A DNA stretch of 64,000 nucleotides from an uncultured Aquimarina sp. (GCF_947495315.1 NZ_CANLYD010000015.1:62001-126000), one strand, 5' to 3'; positions 1 through 9,096 are shown, counted from the first letter of the stretch. Numbers and translations are program-made. Notes: a model not told the origin generated them from the sequence alone.

Positions 1-864
1 GCTAAGTGCAAACCAATCCGTACCATTCATATAAGAAAAGTTCACCTTGGCAGCAAAAAAATCTGCAAACTTATGAGCCGCTCTTATTCCAACATCGTAA
101 TATTCATTATTCCCGGCAGCTTCCTGAGATGTAATACCTCCTTTTGCATATGCGCTGATACCTTCCTTTTCGAATGGGCTTTTACTGGTCATAAATAATA
201 TACCATTAAATGCATTGGCTCCATATAATGCAGATGAGGCTCCTGGAAGGAGCTCCACATTTTCAACATCTAGCTCATTCATTCCAATAAGATTACCTAA
301 TGCAAAATTTAAAGAAGGAGAAGTGTTATCCATTCCATCTATCAACTGAACAAAACGGGTATTTGTAAATGAAGCAAAACCTCTTGTATTAATAGATTTA
401 AAAGTTAAACTATTCGTATTTACATCTACTCCTTTTAAGTTTTCTAAACCATCATAGAAATCTACAGAAGGTGTATTTTTAATCTCTTTAACACCGAATC
501 TCTCAATACTTACCGGTGATTCAAATAAACGCTCCGGCGCTCTCGATGCAGATATTACGATCAAATCTAGAACATTACCTTCAGTAAGAACTATAGTCAC
601 TTCTTCTGATGTCGAAGTTACTTCTACCGAACTAGATTCATATCCAATACTACTCGCTGTAATCGTGAAGGGTGGTTTTTTGGTCACAGTTAGGGAAAAA
701 AGACCGTCAAAATCAGTAACTGTTCCTATAGCTTCTCCTTTTAAAGAGATGTTCGCTCCTGGAATTGGTTGATTAAAGTCATCAACAACCCTACCATTAA
801 TAGTAGTTTGTGCATTACTAATAACACATATCAATAGTGTTACTATAAAAGTAATTTTTTTCAT
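1..864 (-). CDS. TonB-dependent receptor, N-terminal part (runs off left edge)
   Basis: This is the first 288 codons of an outer-membrane TonB-dependent receptor; the C-terminal part of the barrel lies outside the window. The ATG at 864 opens a signal peptide (MKKITFIVTLLICVISNAQ). Next comes a carboxypeptidase-regulatory-like domain (about residues 22-95, with INGRVVDDFNQPIPGANI and GTVTDFDGLFSL), then the plug domain (about 105-230), including the plug-like stretch INTRGFASFTNTRFVQLIDG and LLPGASSALYGANAFNGIL. The carboxypeptidase-regulatory plus plug layout is typical of Bacteroidota receptors, and the substrate cannot be read from the plug. It has the same direction as glmS but is separated from it by about 205 bp holding a 44-bp palindrome, so it is probably transcribed on its own. 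Confidence 0.93.
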   Translation of the reverse strand, partial: MKKITFIVTLLICVISNAQTTINGRVVDDFNQPIPGANISLKGEAIGTVTDFDGLFSLTVTKKPPFTITASSIGYESSSVEVTSTSEEVTIVLTEGNVLDLIVISASRAPERLFESPVSIERFGVKEIKNTPSVDFYDGLENLKGVDVNTNSLTFKSINTRGFASFTNTRFVQLIDGMDNTSPSLNFALGNLIGMNELDVENVELLPGASSALYGANAFNGILFMTSKSPFEKEGISAYAKGGITSQEAAGNNEYYDVGIRAAHKFADFFAAKVNFSYMNGTDWFALS

Positions 865-999
865 AAATAGGTTATTTTTAAAGCTTTAAGTTTTTTTGGG
901 GTAACTTAAGTTTATTTAAAATGGTATATTTCCACTTTTCGGCCGCGAAACTAGAAAAAAAAAATTACAAACAATAGCTTTTTACTATTTTTTTATCGA

Positions 1000-1043
1000 T
1001 TAAATGCAAAAATGTGCGATATATCGCACATTTTTGCATTTAA
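1000..1043. repeat. 44-bp perfect palindrome between glmS and the TonB receptor
   Basis: The two 22-nt halves (first half TTAAATGCAAAAATGTGCGA plus TA) are exact reverse complements with no spacer. It starts 26 bp after the glmS stop and ends well before the receptor start. It could be a transcription terminator for glmS, since the stem ends in an A/T tract, but no clean U-run follows on the minus strand. It could also be an operator for a dimeric regulator. Confidence 0.8.
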
Positions 1044-1069
1044 ATAAATATTTTGGTGTGTTTCAAATA

Positions 1070-2917
1070 TTACTCTACGGTAACTGATTTCGCAAGATTT
1101 CTTGGTTGATCTACATTCTTATCTAACATAACAGCAATATGATATGATAATAACTGAAGTGGTATTGTTGTTAAAAGCGGAGTAAGAAACTCAATAGTTT
1201 CTGGTATTTCGATTACATGATCCGCAAGTTTTTTTACCGTTTCATCTCCTTCTGTTACAATCCCTATAATCTTTCCTTTTCTGGATTTAATTTCTTGAAT
1301 ATTACTTACTACCTTCTCATAGTGTCCCTTTTTGGTAGCAATTACAACAACAGGCATGTGCTCATCTATAAGAGCGATCGGGCCATGTTTCATCTCTGCT
1401 GCGGGATATCCTTCTGCGTGTATATATGAAATTTCCTTTAATTTCAAAGCGCCTTCTAGAGCTACTGGGAAGTTATATCCTCTCCCTAAGTATAAGAAAT
1501 TTTTAGCTTCTTTATACTTATCAGCAATTAATTTAATATGATCATTAGACTCCAATGCAAGTTTCACTTTTTCCGGAATGCGTTCTAATTCCTGTAAATA
1601 ATAATGAAAATCACTATTAGAAATAGTCCCTTTTCTTTCTGCTAACTTTAATGCGATCAACGAGAGTACCGTAATCTGAGTTGTAAAAGCTTTGGTAGAT
1701 GCTACTCCAATTTCCGGACCTGCATGTGTATAGGCTCCTGCGTGTGTTTCTCTGGAGATAGAAGATCCTACTACATTACATACTCCAAAAACAAATGCTC
1801 CTCGCTCTTTTGCTAATTTAATTGCAGCCATTGTATCTGCAGTCTCTCCACTTTGTGATATAGCTATAACTACATCATCCTGATGGATAACAGGGTTTCT
1901 ATATCTAAATTCTGAAGCATACTCTACCTCTACAGGAATTCTTACTAACTCCTCAAAAATGTATTCAGCTACAAGACCAGCGTGCCACGAAGTACCACAA
2001 GCAATAATAAGAATACGTTTAGCATTGAGTAATTTTGCAAGGTTATCATCAATACCTGCCATTTTTATGATCCCTTCAGCGACTCTCATTCTACCTCTAT
2101 AGGTATCACTTATTGCACTTGGTTGCTCATAAATCTCTTTAAGCATAAAATGGTCGTATCCACCTTTTTCTATTTGCTCTAGATTTATCTGCAATTCTTG
2201 AAGATAAGGATCAACTAGGCTATCATCTTTGATCTTTCTTACTTTTATCTCTTTATTTCTACGAACAATAGCCATTTCGCCATCTTCGAGATATATAGCA
2301 TTATTCGTATATTCTATAAATGGAGAAGCATCTGAAGCGATAAAAAACTCATCTTCACCTACACCGATTGCCAGAGGGCTTCCTAGTCGGGCTACAACTA
2401 TTTCATCGGGTTTTTGTCTATCAAAAACTGCAATAGCATAAGCACCAACTGTTTGATTTAATGCTATCTGAACAGCTTTTCCTAATTTGACATTTTCATT
2501 TGTCTTTACATCTTCAATCAAATTAACCAATACTTCCGTATCCGTCTCAGAAGTAAAAGTATACCCTCTATTTATTAATTCTTTTTTAAGTGATTCATAA
2601 TTTTCTATAATTCCATTATGAATAATCACCAGGTCACCAGAATTAGAATAATGAGGATGAGAATTTACATCATTTGGAACTCCGTGAGTAGCCCATCTAG
2701 TATGCCCTATTCCAACATTTCCATCCGTTGAAATTTCTTTTACTAATCTTTCTTCAAGATCAGCAACTTTTCCCTTAGTTTTGGATAACTTAATATCCTG
2801 ACCATCATAAAGTGCAATTCCTGCGGAATCGTATCCTCTATACTCTAATCTTTTTAATCCCTTTAATACAATTGGATAAGCCTCCCTATGGCCTATATAC
2901 CCTACTATTCCACACAT
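1070..2917 (-). CDS. glmS: Glutamine--fructose-6-phosphate aminotransferase (isomerizing)
   Basis: It converts fructose-6-phosphate and glutamine to glucosamine-6-phosphate, the entry step to UDP-GlcNAc for peptidoglycan and lipopolysaccharide, in the cytosol. The 615-aa length matches the family. The N-terminus MCGIVGYIGHREAYP gives Cys2 as the glutaminase nucleophile once Met1 is removed. The class-II glutaminase domain covers about residues 2-220 (HTRWATHG, HNGIIENY). Two SIS sugar-isomerase domains follow (IACGTSWHAGL and SQSGETADT; later LGRGYNFPVALEGALKLKE). The C-terminus ends NLAKSVTVE, as in other GlmS proteins. It lies just after the DUF4270 gene in the same direction (18-bp gap), probably co-transcribed. 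I see no self-cleaving glmS ribozyme; the upstream gap is too short for one. Confidence 0.98.
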   Translation of the reverse strand: MCGIVGYIGHREAYPIVLKGLKRLEYRGYDSAGIALYDGQDIKLSKTKGKVADLEERLVKEISTDGNVGIGHTRWATHGVPNDVNSHPHYSNSGDLVIIHNGIIENYESLKKELINRGYTFTSETDTEVLVNLIEDVKTNENVKLGKAVQIALNQTVGAYAIAVFDRQKPDEIVVARLGSPLAIGVGEDEFFIASDASPFIEYTNNAIYLEDGEMAIVRRNKEIKVRKIKDDSLVDPYLQELQINLEQIEKGGYDHFMLKEIYEQPSAISDTYRGRMRVAEGIIKMAGIDDNLAKLLNAKRILIIACGTSWHAGLVAEYIFEELVRIPVEVEYASEFRYRNPVIHQDDVVIAISQSGETADTMAAIKLAKERGAFVFGVCNVVGSSISRETHAGAYTHAGPEIGVASTKAFTTQITVLSLIALKLAERKGTISNSDFHYYLQELERIPEKVKLALESNDHIKLIADKYKEAKNFLYLGRGYNFPVALEGALKLKEISYIHAEGYPAAEMKHGPIALIDEHMPVVVIATKKGHYEKVVSNIQEIKSRKGKIIGIVTEGDETVKKLADHVIEIPETIEFLTPLLTTIPLQLLSYHIAVMLDKNVDQPRNLAKSVTVE

Positions 2918-2935
2918 GGTTTACTTGTTTGTCAG

Positions 2936-4675
2936 TTAATTACTTTTTGATCTTGTATAAAAAATATCAAGCTTTAAACGTTTTTCTTCAGGAACATTGG
3001 TTGTATTTCCATAAAGAATTGTCCCTTCATGGGATATTATAGATGAAAAGGGGATAAGTTCATCTTCAGTGTTATTAGGGGTAACTCCTTCAGCGCTCGC
3101 TACAACATTAACGTTTTGAGACACTGATAATCCTAGTTTTACATTATCTGTATCTTCATTCAGAACATTGATCACATGACGTGTCAATCTTATTTTATAA
3201 AATTCTCCATTTTCGTCACTATCTCGACTAATCCTTCCCAAATGATTAGTAACAGATAGTATTGGACTAGTCTGATTAGATGTTGGGTCTGCTAAGAAAT
3301 CAACAAGAACTTCTCCTGTTTCAAGGTTAAAGACATATATCCTCTCTGGTTCGGTATCTCCAGACACCATTTCATCCTGATTGATATAAATTTTCATACT
3401 GGCCTCATTAATCAACCAATTTTGTCGTTTTAAGAAATCTAATTCATTTTCTAATTCTCCATCTTCATTAGTTACCATACCATTAAATAAGTCCATAACG
3501 GCATAAGATCCTTCTCCACCTTTCAAAAACAAGTTTGCTTCACCATTAACTTCATCTTGATTATCTAAAGCATTTTCTATACTAGTGATACCATCATTTA
3601 ATATAGCATTCGCAAAATTAAAATCAATACTATTTACAATATTATTTGAGAAATTAAGTATAAAACTACCCTCACCTCTAATGGGTTCCGTTATATCTCC
3701 ATCTCCATCAGCATCATCCTCATCCTCCTCACTTGTATCAAAAGAATAGTGTAATGTGAAATTCGCATCAGCTATATCAAAAAACAAAAGATTTTCATCT
3801 TCAGTATTTATATTTGATTCTGCTTTAAAATAAAGACCTCTAAAATAGTTACGGAAATTATTAGTATTACTTAACTCTATACTTCCTTCTTTGTCTAAAA
3901 ATAAGGTTTTAAAATAATCAATTAGGTCTTGATTATCAGTTCTTTCGTTATCAGGATTCAATTCTGTAGCTGCTGCTGCTGCATCTTCAGAAACTAACGT
4001 CAATCTTAAGGCTGGAATAAAAGTTGATAATTGAGGTTCATCATCCTCATCTGTATCATCATCCTCAGTTAACAAACGTATTTGGTTTGGTGAAGGTTTA
4101 AAATTATCTACCGTGAATAATAACCTGTTTTCCAAACTAGGTCCAAAATTTTCATTAATATCATCAGAATAATACACTTGTCTTTCTTCTGCTCCTTGAT
4201 CAAAATCAAAATCTCTTAGGAAATAGTCAGAATGATAAATGGATAATTTTATTCCGTTGGAACCATACACAGAATCTAATTCAAATGTATTTGTAACTAC
4301 TCCATCATCTCCTGTAGTTGATTCTGTTAAAGTACTAAAGTATGGTAGATTCAAGACTACACTATCCAAAATCGCATTATCCCCAAAACTAGGATTAAAT
4401 TGACTAGGTAATACCTCAGAAACTACACTATAAACAGATTGACCATACACTGGATCATCATAAACACCTAATAAATTATTAGGTAAACCACTGGTTTGCA
4501 CTTTTTCAAATCTTTTACTGTAGGCTATTGGAATAGCATTGTATTCATCATCTTCAAAATTTACATCTCCAATTACCTCACTTCCAACTGAATTAAAATC
4601 ATCATCACAAGATACAGCAGTAAAAATAACAGCTACTATAGCTGTTATTTTGATCAAAACATTTTTCAAATTCAT
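2936..4675 (-). CDS. DUF4270 family outer-surface lipoprotein
   Basis: This 579-aa protein begins with a lipoprotein signal peptide whose lipobox is AVSC (Cys23), followed by Asp-Asp-Asp, so it should be lipidated and may be exported to the outer membrane. The rest is beta-rich and very acidic. Asp/Glu runs such as EDDDTDEDDEPQ and EEDEDDADGDGDI resemble calcium-binding loops. The length, lipobox and position between a glycogen-synthase-like gene and glmS match the DUF4270 (PF14092) family, which is conserved at this locus in Flavobacteriia and has no known biochemical function. The neighbourhood suggests, by inference only, a link to envelope or polysaccharide metabolism. Confidence 0.88.
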   Translation of the reverse strand: MNLKNVLIKITAIVAVIFTAVSCDDDFNSVGSEVIGDVNFEDDEYNAIPIAYSKRFEKVQTSGLPNNLLGVYDDPVYGQSVYSVVSEVLPSQFNPSFGDNAILDSVVLNLPYFSTLTESTTGDDGVVTNTFELDSVYGSNGIKLSIYHSDYFLRDFDFDQGAEERQVYYSDDINENFGPSLENRLLFTVDNFKPSPNQIRLLTEDDDTDEDDEPQLSTFIPALRLTLVSEDAAAAATELNPDNERTDNQDLIDYFKTLFLDKEGSIELSNTNNFRNYFRGLYFKAESNINTEDENLLFFDIADANFTLHYSFDTSEEDEDDADGDGDITEPIRGEGSFILNFSNNIVNSIDFNFANAILNDGITSIENALDNQDEVNGEANLFLKGGEGSYAVMDLFNGMVTNEDGELENELDFLKRQNWLINEASMKIYINQDEMVSGDTEPERIYVFNLETGEVLVDFLADPTSNQTSPILSVTNHLGRISRDSDENGEFYKIRLTRHVINVLNEDTDNVKLGLSVSQNVNVVASAEGVTPNNTEDELIPFSSIISHEGTILYGNTTNVPEEKRLKLDIFYTRSKSN

Positions 4676-4689
4676 AATAGTTCCTTTTG

Positions 4690-5499
4690 CTACACCAACA
4701 CTTCTGTCTGATAGAAGGCTTCATAGGCATCAGCAAATTCATCTGGTTTTTTATATTCTAATACAGGTTGATCTATAGTTTCTAAATGTTTGGAAAGTTC
4801 TTCAGGAATTTCTTCTGACCCAACAATTATTGCATCAGAATTATCTATTGCAACTTTCATTACATTATTATACGTTGGTTTAGCAAGATCAGTTATCTTC
4901 TCTTCATCTATTCCATCAAACTTAACTTTTTCTAACATATTTTTGTCTAATGTTCCTTTGTATCCATGATCATAAACAGAAGTTACAATCTTACTATGGC
5001 TAAATAACGGTTCATTAGCGTAATAATTTCTTAGATATAATGGCAACATAGATGCCAACCATCCATGAACATGAATTACATCAGGAGACCAATTTAATTT
5101 CTTAACAGTCTCAATAACTCCCTTTGCAAAAAATATTGCTCGCTCATCATTATCTGGAAACAAATTTCCTTCTTCGTCAGTAAGCGTAGCTTTTCGCTTG
5201 AAATAATCTTCATTATCAATAAAATAAACCTGCATCCTTTCTTTAGGGATAGAGGCCACTTTAATAATTAAAGGCATATCTAAATCATTAATAACAAGAT
5301 TCATCCCTGATAAACGAATTACTTCGTGTAGTTGATGTCTACGTTCATTAATGTTTCCGTATCTGGGCATAAAAATTCTAATTTGCCCGCCTTTGCTGTT
5401 TACCATTCTTGGTGCTTCAAAAGACATAGATGAAATCTCTGTCTCTGGTAGGTAAGGTATTACTTCTGATGATACGTACAATATCCTCTTATCTTTCAT
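4690..5499 (-). CDS. Glycogen/starch synthase N-terminal (GT5) domain protein
   Basis: This protein matches the N-terminal Rossmann domain of GT5 glycogen synthases (KDKRILYVSSEVIPYLPETE; DVIHVHGWLASMLPLY), but at 269 aa it lacks the C-terminal glycosyltransferase half. The KTGGL-type ADP-glucose loop is not recognisable (ISSMSFEAPRMVNSKGG instead), so glycogen synthase activity is doubtful. I chose the ATG at 5499. A longer reading frame from a TTG at 5541 is unlikely because that TTG lies inside the -7 promoter box. Flavobacterial relatives keep this gene next to panC, DUF4270 and glmS, which suggests a conserved role, possibly sugar-nucleotide sensing or an unknown glycosyl transfer. Confidence 0.85.
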   Translation of the reverse strand: MKDKRILYVSSEVIPYLPETEISSMSFEAPRMVNSKGGQIRIFMPRYGNINERRHQLHEVIRLSGMNLVINDLDMPLIIKVASIPKERMQVYFIDNEDYFKRKATLTDEEGNLFPDNDERAIFFAKGVIETVKKLNWSPDVIHVHGWLASMLPLYLRNYYANEPLFSHSKIVTSVYDHGYKGTLDKNMLEKVKFDGIDEEKITDLAKPTYNNVMKVAIDNSDAIIVGSEEIPEELSKHLETIDQPVLEYKKPDEFADAYEAFYQTEVLV

Positions 5500-5538
5500 A
5501 TGATCTACTTTTCTCGTCTCCTTAGGAATAAATTTTTG

Positions 5539-5546
5539 CAAAATTA
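5539..5546 (-). promoter_or_regulatory. -7 promoter box for the glycogen-synthase-like gene
   Basis: The minus strand reads TAATTTTG, an exact match to the Bacteroidota -7 consensus TAnnTTTG. It lies about 40 bp before the ATG at 5499 and contains the alternative TTG start, which argues against that start. Confidence 0.6.
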
Positions 5547-5577
5547 CGAAAATTTATGTAGTCTGCCAGTAATATCT

Positions 5578-5585
5578 TATTTTTG
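5578..5585 (+). promoter_or_regulatory. -7 promoter box for panC-panD
   Basis: TATTTTTG matches TAnnTTTG exactly, 22 bp before the panC ATG. With the opposite-strand box at 5539-5546 it makes a compact divergent promoter region. Confidence 0.6.
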
Positions 5586-5607
5586 CACGCCTTTAACTTT
5601 TAGATAA

Positions 5608-6456
5608 ATGCGGGTATACGAGAAAAGACTGGACGTTGAACAGGATGTTGCAGACTTACATAAACAAAATAAGAGCATTGGTTTTGTTCCTACAATGGGA
5701 GCTTTACATCATGGCCATCTAGCGTTGGTACAAAAAGCAATCGACCAAAATCAAGTTGTGATTGTGAGTATATTTGTCAATCCTACTCAATTTAATAACT
5801 CTGAAGATTTAGTTAATTACCCACGTACTCTCGATTCAGACATAGCACTTCTTTCTAATATATCTAAAAATATTATTGTTTTTGCGCCAAATCCGGAAGA
5901 AATATATGGGTCAAAAAATAATTCTCTTAAGTATGATTTCAATGGCTTAGAACATGAAATGGAAGGTAGATTTCGTCCAGGTCATTTTGATGGGGTTGGA
6001 ACTGTTCTTAAACATTTATTTACTATTGTTTCCCCAACCAAGGCTTATTTTGGCGAAAAAGATTTTCAACAACTTCAAATTGTAAAAAAACTGGTTGAAA
6101 TTGAAAAAATGTCAGTAACAATTATTGGCTGCCCTATTTACAGAGAAGATAGTGGATTGGCATTGAGCTCCCGAAACAAAAGACTAAACAAAAAACAACT
6201 TCAAGAGTCTCCCTTGATATACAAGACATTAAAACAAGTCAAAAATGATTTTGGCACAAAAAGTGTAATAGATTTAACCGATTGGGTTTCAGAACAGTTT
6301 AAAAATAATGACACGCTAGAATTAGAATATTTTGAGATCGCTAAAGTTTCTAATCTTAAATCGATTAAAAGAAAACGAAAGAATACAAAGTATCGAGCTT
6401 TTATTGCAGTTTTTGCAGGAGAAGTTAGACTTATAGATAACATTGCCCTAAATTAA
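5608..6456 (+). CDS. panC: Pantothenate synthetase
   Basis: It joins pantoate and beta-alanine using ATP to make pantothenate, the precursor of coenzyme A. The protein is 282 aa, the usual length. The nucleotidyltransferase signature PTMGALHHGH is at residues 28-37. FVNPTQFN, GRFRPGHFDGVGTV, FGEKDFQQL and the KMSKS-equivalent loop LALSSRN are all present. panD follows after 19 bp on the same strand, so beta-alanine production and its use are in one operon. The ATG at 5608 fits the family start and lies just after a good promoter box. Confidence 0.97.
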   Translation: MRVYEKRLDVEQDVADLHKQNKSIGFVPTMGALHHGHLALVQKAIDQNQVVIVSIFVNPTQFNNSEDLVNYPRTLDSDIALLSNISKNIIVFAPNPEEIYGSKNNSLKYDFNGLEHEMEGRFRPGHFDGVGTVLKHLFTIVSPTKAYFGEKDFQQLQIVKKLVEIEKMSVTIIGCPIYREDSGLALSSRNKRLNKKQLQESPLIYKTLKQVKNDFGTKSVIDLTDWVSEQFKNNDTLELEYFEIAKVSNLKSIKRKRKNTKYRAFIAVFAGEVRLIDNIALN

Positions 6457-6475
6457 AAATAACTAAATTTGTAAC

Positions 6476-6826
6476 ATGTTTGTACACGTTGTAAAATCAA
6501 AAATTCATCGCGTTAAAGTAACAGGTGCTGACCTAAATTATATAGGTAGCATCACTATTGACGAAGATTTAATGGATGCCGCTAATATAATAGAAGGTGA
6601 AAAGGTACAGATCGTTAATAACAATAACGGTGAACGTCTGGAAACTTATGCTATTCCAGGGCCTAGAAATAGTGGAGAAATTACATTAAATGGAGCGGCC
6701 GCCAGAAAAGTAGCTAAAGGAGATATATTGATTTTAATCACTTATGCAATGATGGATATTGAAGCTGCTAAGAAGTTTAAACCATCATTGTTATTTCCTA
6801 ATGAGGAAAATAATTTGCTAAAGTAA
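6476..6826 (+). CDS. panD: Aspartate 1-decarboxylase proenzyme
   Basis: It decarboxylates L-aspartate to beta-alanine for pantothenate synthesis. The 116-aa proenzyme has the expected self-cleavage site Gly24-Ser25 in LNYIGSITIDEDLMD; Ser25 becomes the catalytic pyruvoyl group. Other family motifs are HRVKVTGADL (residues 11-20) and LNGAAARKVAKGD. It lies directly after panC and 4 bp before the next gene, so a panC-panD-membrane protein operon is likely. Confidence 0.97.
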   Translation: MFVHVVKSKIHRVKVTGADLNYIGSITIDEDLMDAANIIEGEKVQIVNNNNGERLETYAIPGPRNSGEITLNGAAARKVAKGDILILITYAMMDIEAAKKFKPSLLFPNEENNLLK

Positions 6827-6830
6827 AAGA

Positions 6831-7808
6831 GTGAATCCTAAACTCATAAAATTCTTAAAAATAATACTCCCGCTTATGTTGGGAGTTTTTTTAATTTGGT
6901 ATTTTCTCAGCTCTGCAACTCCAGAATACAGAACAAAATTATTACAAAACATTAAAAATGCCGATCCGCTTTGGGTACTAATATCACTTACATTAGGTAT
7001 CATATCTCATATCTCCAGAGCATATCGCTGGAAGTTTTTACTAAACCCTCTTGGTTACAACCCTAAACTATATAATAGTTTTATGGCAGTAATGGTAGGT
7101 TACTTATCCAATCTAGGAGTTCCCAGGTCTGGCGAAGTGCTAAGAGGTTTTACAGCATCTACTTACGAAAAAATTCCTTTTGAAAAAGCTTTCGGAACTA
7201 TAGTTTCAGAAAGAATAACTGATTTAATTATGCTTATCATAGTAACCACTATGGCAGGTATTCTGCAGACAGAGTATTTACTTAACTTTCTTGAAGAAAA
7301 AAACATTAATCCTTTACTTACACTTGGGATAATTCTATTACTAATACTTATTGGCTTTTTAGGACTAAAAATTCTTCAAAAATCTTCTAACAAATGGATT
7401 GTAAAAATTAGAGATTTTGGGATGGGTTTATTAGATGGGATGAAAAGCATTTTCTCTATGAAGCAAAAATGGGCTTTCCTTTTTCATACTATCCTGATCT
7501 GGTTTTTATATGTATTAATGTTTTATGTTGTAAAATTTGCCGTCCCAAATTTGGATAGTGCTTCTATAGGCGTAATTCTGGTTGCTTTTGTGGTTGGCTC
7601 TTTTTCCATGTCTACCACTAATGGAGGTATTGGGATATTACCATTCCCAATTGTTGTCGGAGCAGTATTTATTTTTTTTGGTTTCGAAAAAAGTGACGGA
7701 GAAGCTTTTGGCTGGATTCTATGGGGTTCGCAAACTGCAATAAATATTATCGTTGGGGCGTTATCATTTTTATTCCTACCAATTTTAAATAGAGGAAAGA
7801 AAACTTAA
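6831..7808 (+). CDS. Lysylphosphatidylglycerol synthase TM-region / UPF0104 family membrane protein
   Basis: This 325-aa inner-membrane protein has about 7-8 hydrophobic helices and the conserved segments SHISRAYRWKFLL, GYLSNLGVPRSGEVLRG and NGGIGILPFPIVVG of the LPG-synthase N-terminal/UPF0104 (flippase-like) family. There is no C-terminal synthase domain, so it is the membrane half only and may move lipids or glycolipids; the substrate is unknown. Translation should begin at a GTG, because an in-frame stop lies 12 bp upstream and the GTG starts the first hydrophobic helix correctly. The start is 4 bp after panD, so it is co-transcribed with panC-panD. This arrangement recurs in Flavobacteriia. 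Confidence 0.88.
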   Translation: MNPKLIKFLKIILPLMLGVFLIWYFLSSATPEYRTKLLQNIKNADPLWVLISLTLGIISHISRAYRWKFLLNPLGYNPKLYNSFMAVMVGYLSNLGVPRSGEVLRGFTASTYEKIPFEKAFGTIVSERITDLIMLIIVTTMAGILQTEYLLNFLEEKNINPLLTLGIILLLILIGFLGLKILQKSSNKWIVKIRDFGMGLLDGMKSIFSMKQKWAFLFHTILIWFLYVLMFYVVKFAVPNLDSASIGVILVAFVVGSFSMSTTNGGIGILPFPIVVGAVFIFFGFEKSDGEAFGWILWGSQTAINIIVGALSFLFLPILNRGKKT

Positions 7809-7918
7809 TAAAACCCTTATAAACAATAGATTGATTATTTTATCGGTTTGTTATAAAATTTTAAAGGTTTAAAATAATTTATATATTGTCACTCGCTTAA
7901 CCCTAATCTTTACCACTT

Positions 7919-9067
7919 ATGAAGAAAAGTATATTTTTAATTCTTATATCAATCCTTACCTCGATCTCATATGGTCAGGTAAAATACGAAACATTTAGAT
8001 CTATCAAACTAGATCAAAACCGAGATTTAAAAATCCAATTGCCTCGTAATTATGAGAAAAACGAGGATAAAACATATCCTGTAATTCTTGTATTAGATGG
8101 TGATCATTTATTCGAACCGGTAGCTGGTAATGTTGATTATTTCTCGTATTGGGAGGATATGCCTGAGTCCATCGTAGTAGGTGTTCTTCAGAGAAAAACA
8201 AGAGAAGATGATTGTAGATATGATTTAGCTAGCTATTTACCCGAAGGTAAAGGTGCAGAATTTTTTGAATTTATTGGTCAAGAATTAATGCCGCATATCG
8301 AAGAAACTTATAGAACCGCAGAACTTAAAATTATTGTTGGTCACGATTATACGGGAAACTTCATCAATTACTTTTTATTTAAAGACAATCCAATTTTTCA
8401 AGGGTATATTAATTTAAGTCCCGAATTAGCACCTCCAATGAAAGAACGCTTAGAAAATGTGCTTACTAGTGCAAAAACTGATTTATGGTATTATCTAGCT
8501 ACTGCAAGTAATGATGCAGAAAATATTAAAAATGATCTGATTTCTTTAGATGAAAAACTAGCGTTAATTGAAAACACCGAATTAAATTATTTCTTTGATA
8601 ATTTTGATGAATCATCACACTATACATTAGTAGGAAGAGCAATTCCAAAAGCTATGGAGGTTTTTTTCAAAATGTATCGACCAATTAGTAAAAAAACTTA
8701 TAAAGAAGATATCCTAACGCTAGAAACATCACTATACGATTACCTTGTAGATATCTATGATACTACTGAAAAATTATATGGAATCAAGCGTCAAATTAGA
8801 ATCAACGATTTTATAGCTATTTCTACAGCGATAGAAAAAAAGGAATTATGGGAAGAGCTAGAGCCACTCGGTAAATTAGCTATTAAAGAACATCCTGAAA
8901 CTATGTTAGGGTTTTATTATCTAGGATTAGGTTATGAACAGCTAGGGGAACCTAAAAAAGCCATGAGGGCATATGAAAATGGATTTCAATTAAATGAAGT
9001 AGCTTTTTTAACCAAAGACTATATGTTAGAGAAAGTTAATAAAATAAAAGAGGATTTCGGTTATTAA
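7919..9067 (+). CDS. Secreted alpha/beta-hydrolase-fold protein (esterase D / PF00756-like) with altered nucleophile
   Basis: The 382-aa protein has a signal peptide (first 20 residues, ending SYGQ). An esterase D-like alpha/beta-hydrolase domain spans about residues 25-235 (YPVILVLDGDHLF, ISLSP-like INLSPELAP), followed by a helical region with a TPR-like ending (residues 320-370: LGLGYEQLGEPKKAMRAYENG). The nucleophile elbow reads IIVGHDYTGNF, so the expected Ser of GHSxGG is Asp143. That points either to a non-hydrolytic pseudoenzyme or to chemistry based on Asp. A related His may lie at SSHYTLVGR. It is separated from its neighbours by more than 100 bp on each side and ends at a strong terminator, so it is probably a single transcript. 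Confidence 0.85.
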   Translation: MKKSIFLILISILTSISYGQVKYETFRSIKLDQNRDLKIQLPRNYEKNEDKTYPVILVLDGDHLFEPVAGNVDYFSYWEDMPESIVVGVLQRKTREDDCRYDLASYLPEGKGAEFFEFIGQELMPHIEETYRTAELKIIVGHDYTGNFINYFLFKDNPIFQGYINLSPELAPPMKERLENVLTSAKTDLWYYLATASNDAENIKNDLISLDEKLALIENTELNYFFDNFDESSHYTLVGRAIPKAMEVFFKMYRPISKKTYKEDILTLETSLYDYLVDIYDTTEKLYGIKRQIRINDFIAISTAIEKKELWEELEPLGKLAIKEHPETMLGFYYLGLGYEQLGEPKKAMRAYENGFQLNEVAFLTKDYMLEKVNKIKEDFGY

Positions 9068-9096
9068 CACTTAGTTTAAAAGACAAATCAGATAGT

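Noticed and set aside
1..1069. A glmS ribozyme or riboswitch near glmS
   Set aside because: This region is downstream of glmS, and the gap upstream of glmS is only 18 bp.
5500..5541. A longer start (TTG at 5541) for the glycogen-synthase-like protein
   Set aside because: The TTG lies within an exact -7 promoter box, and the ATG at 5499 begins where relatives begin.
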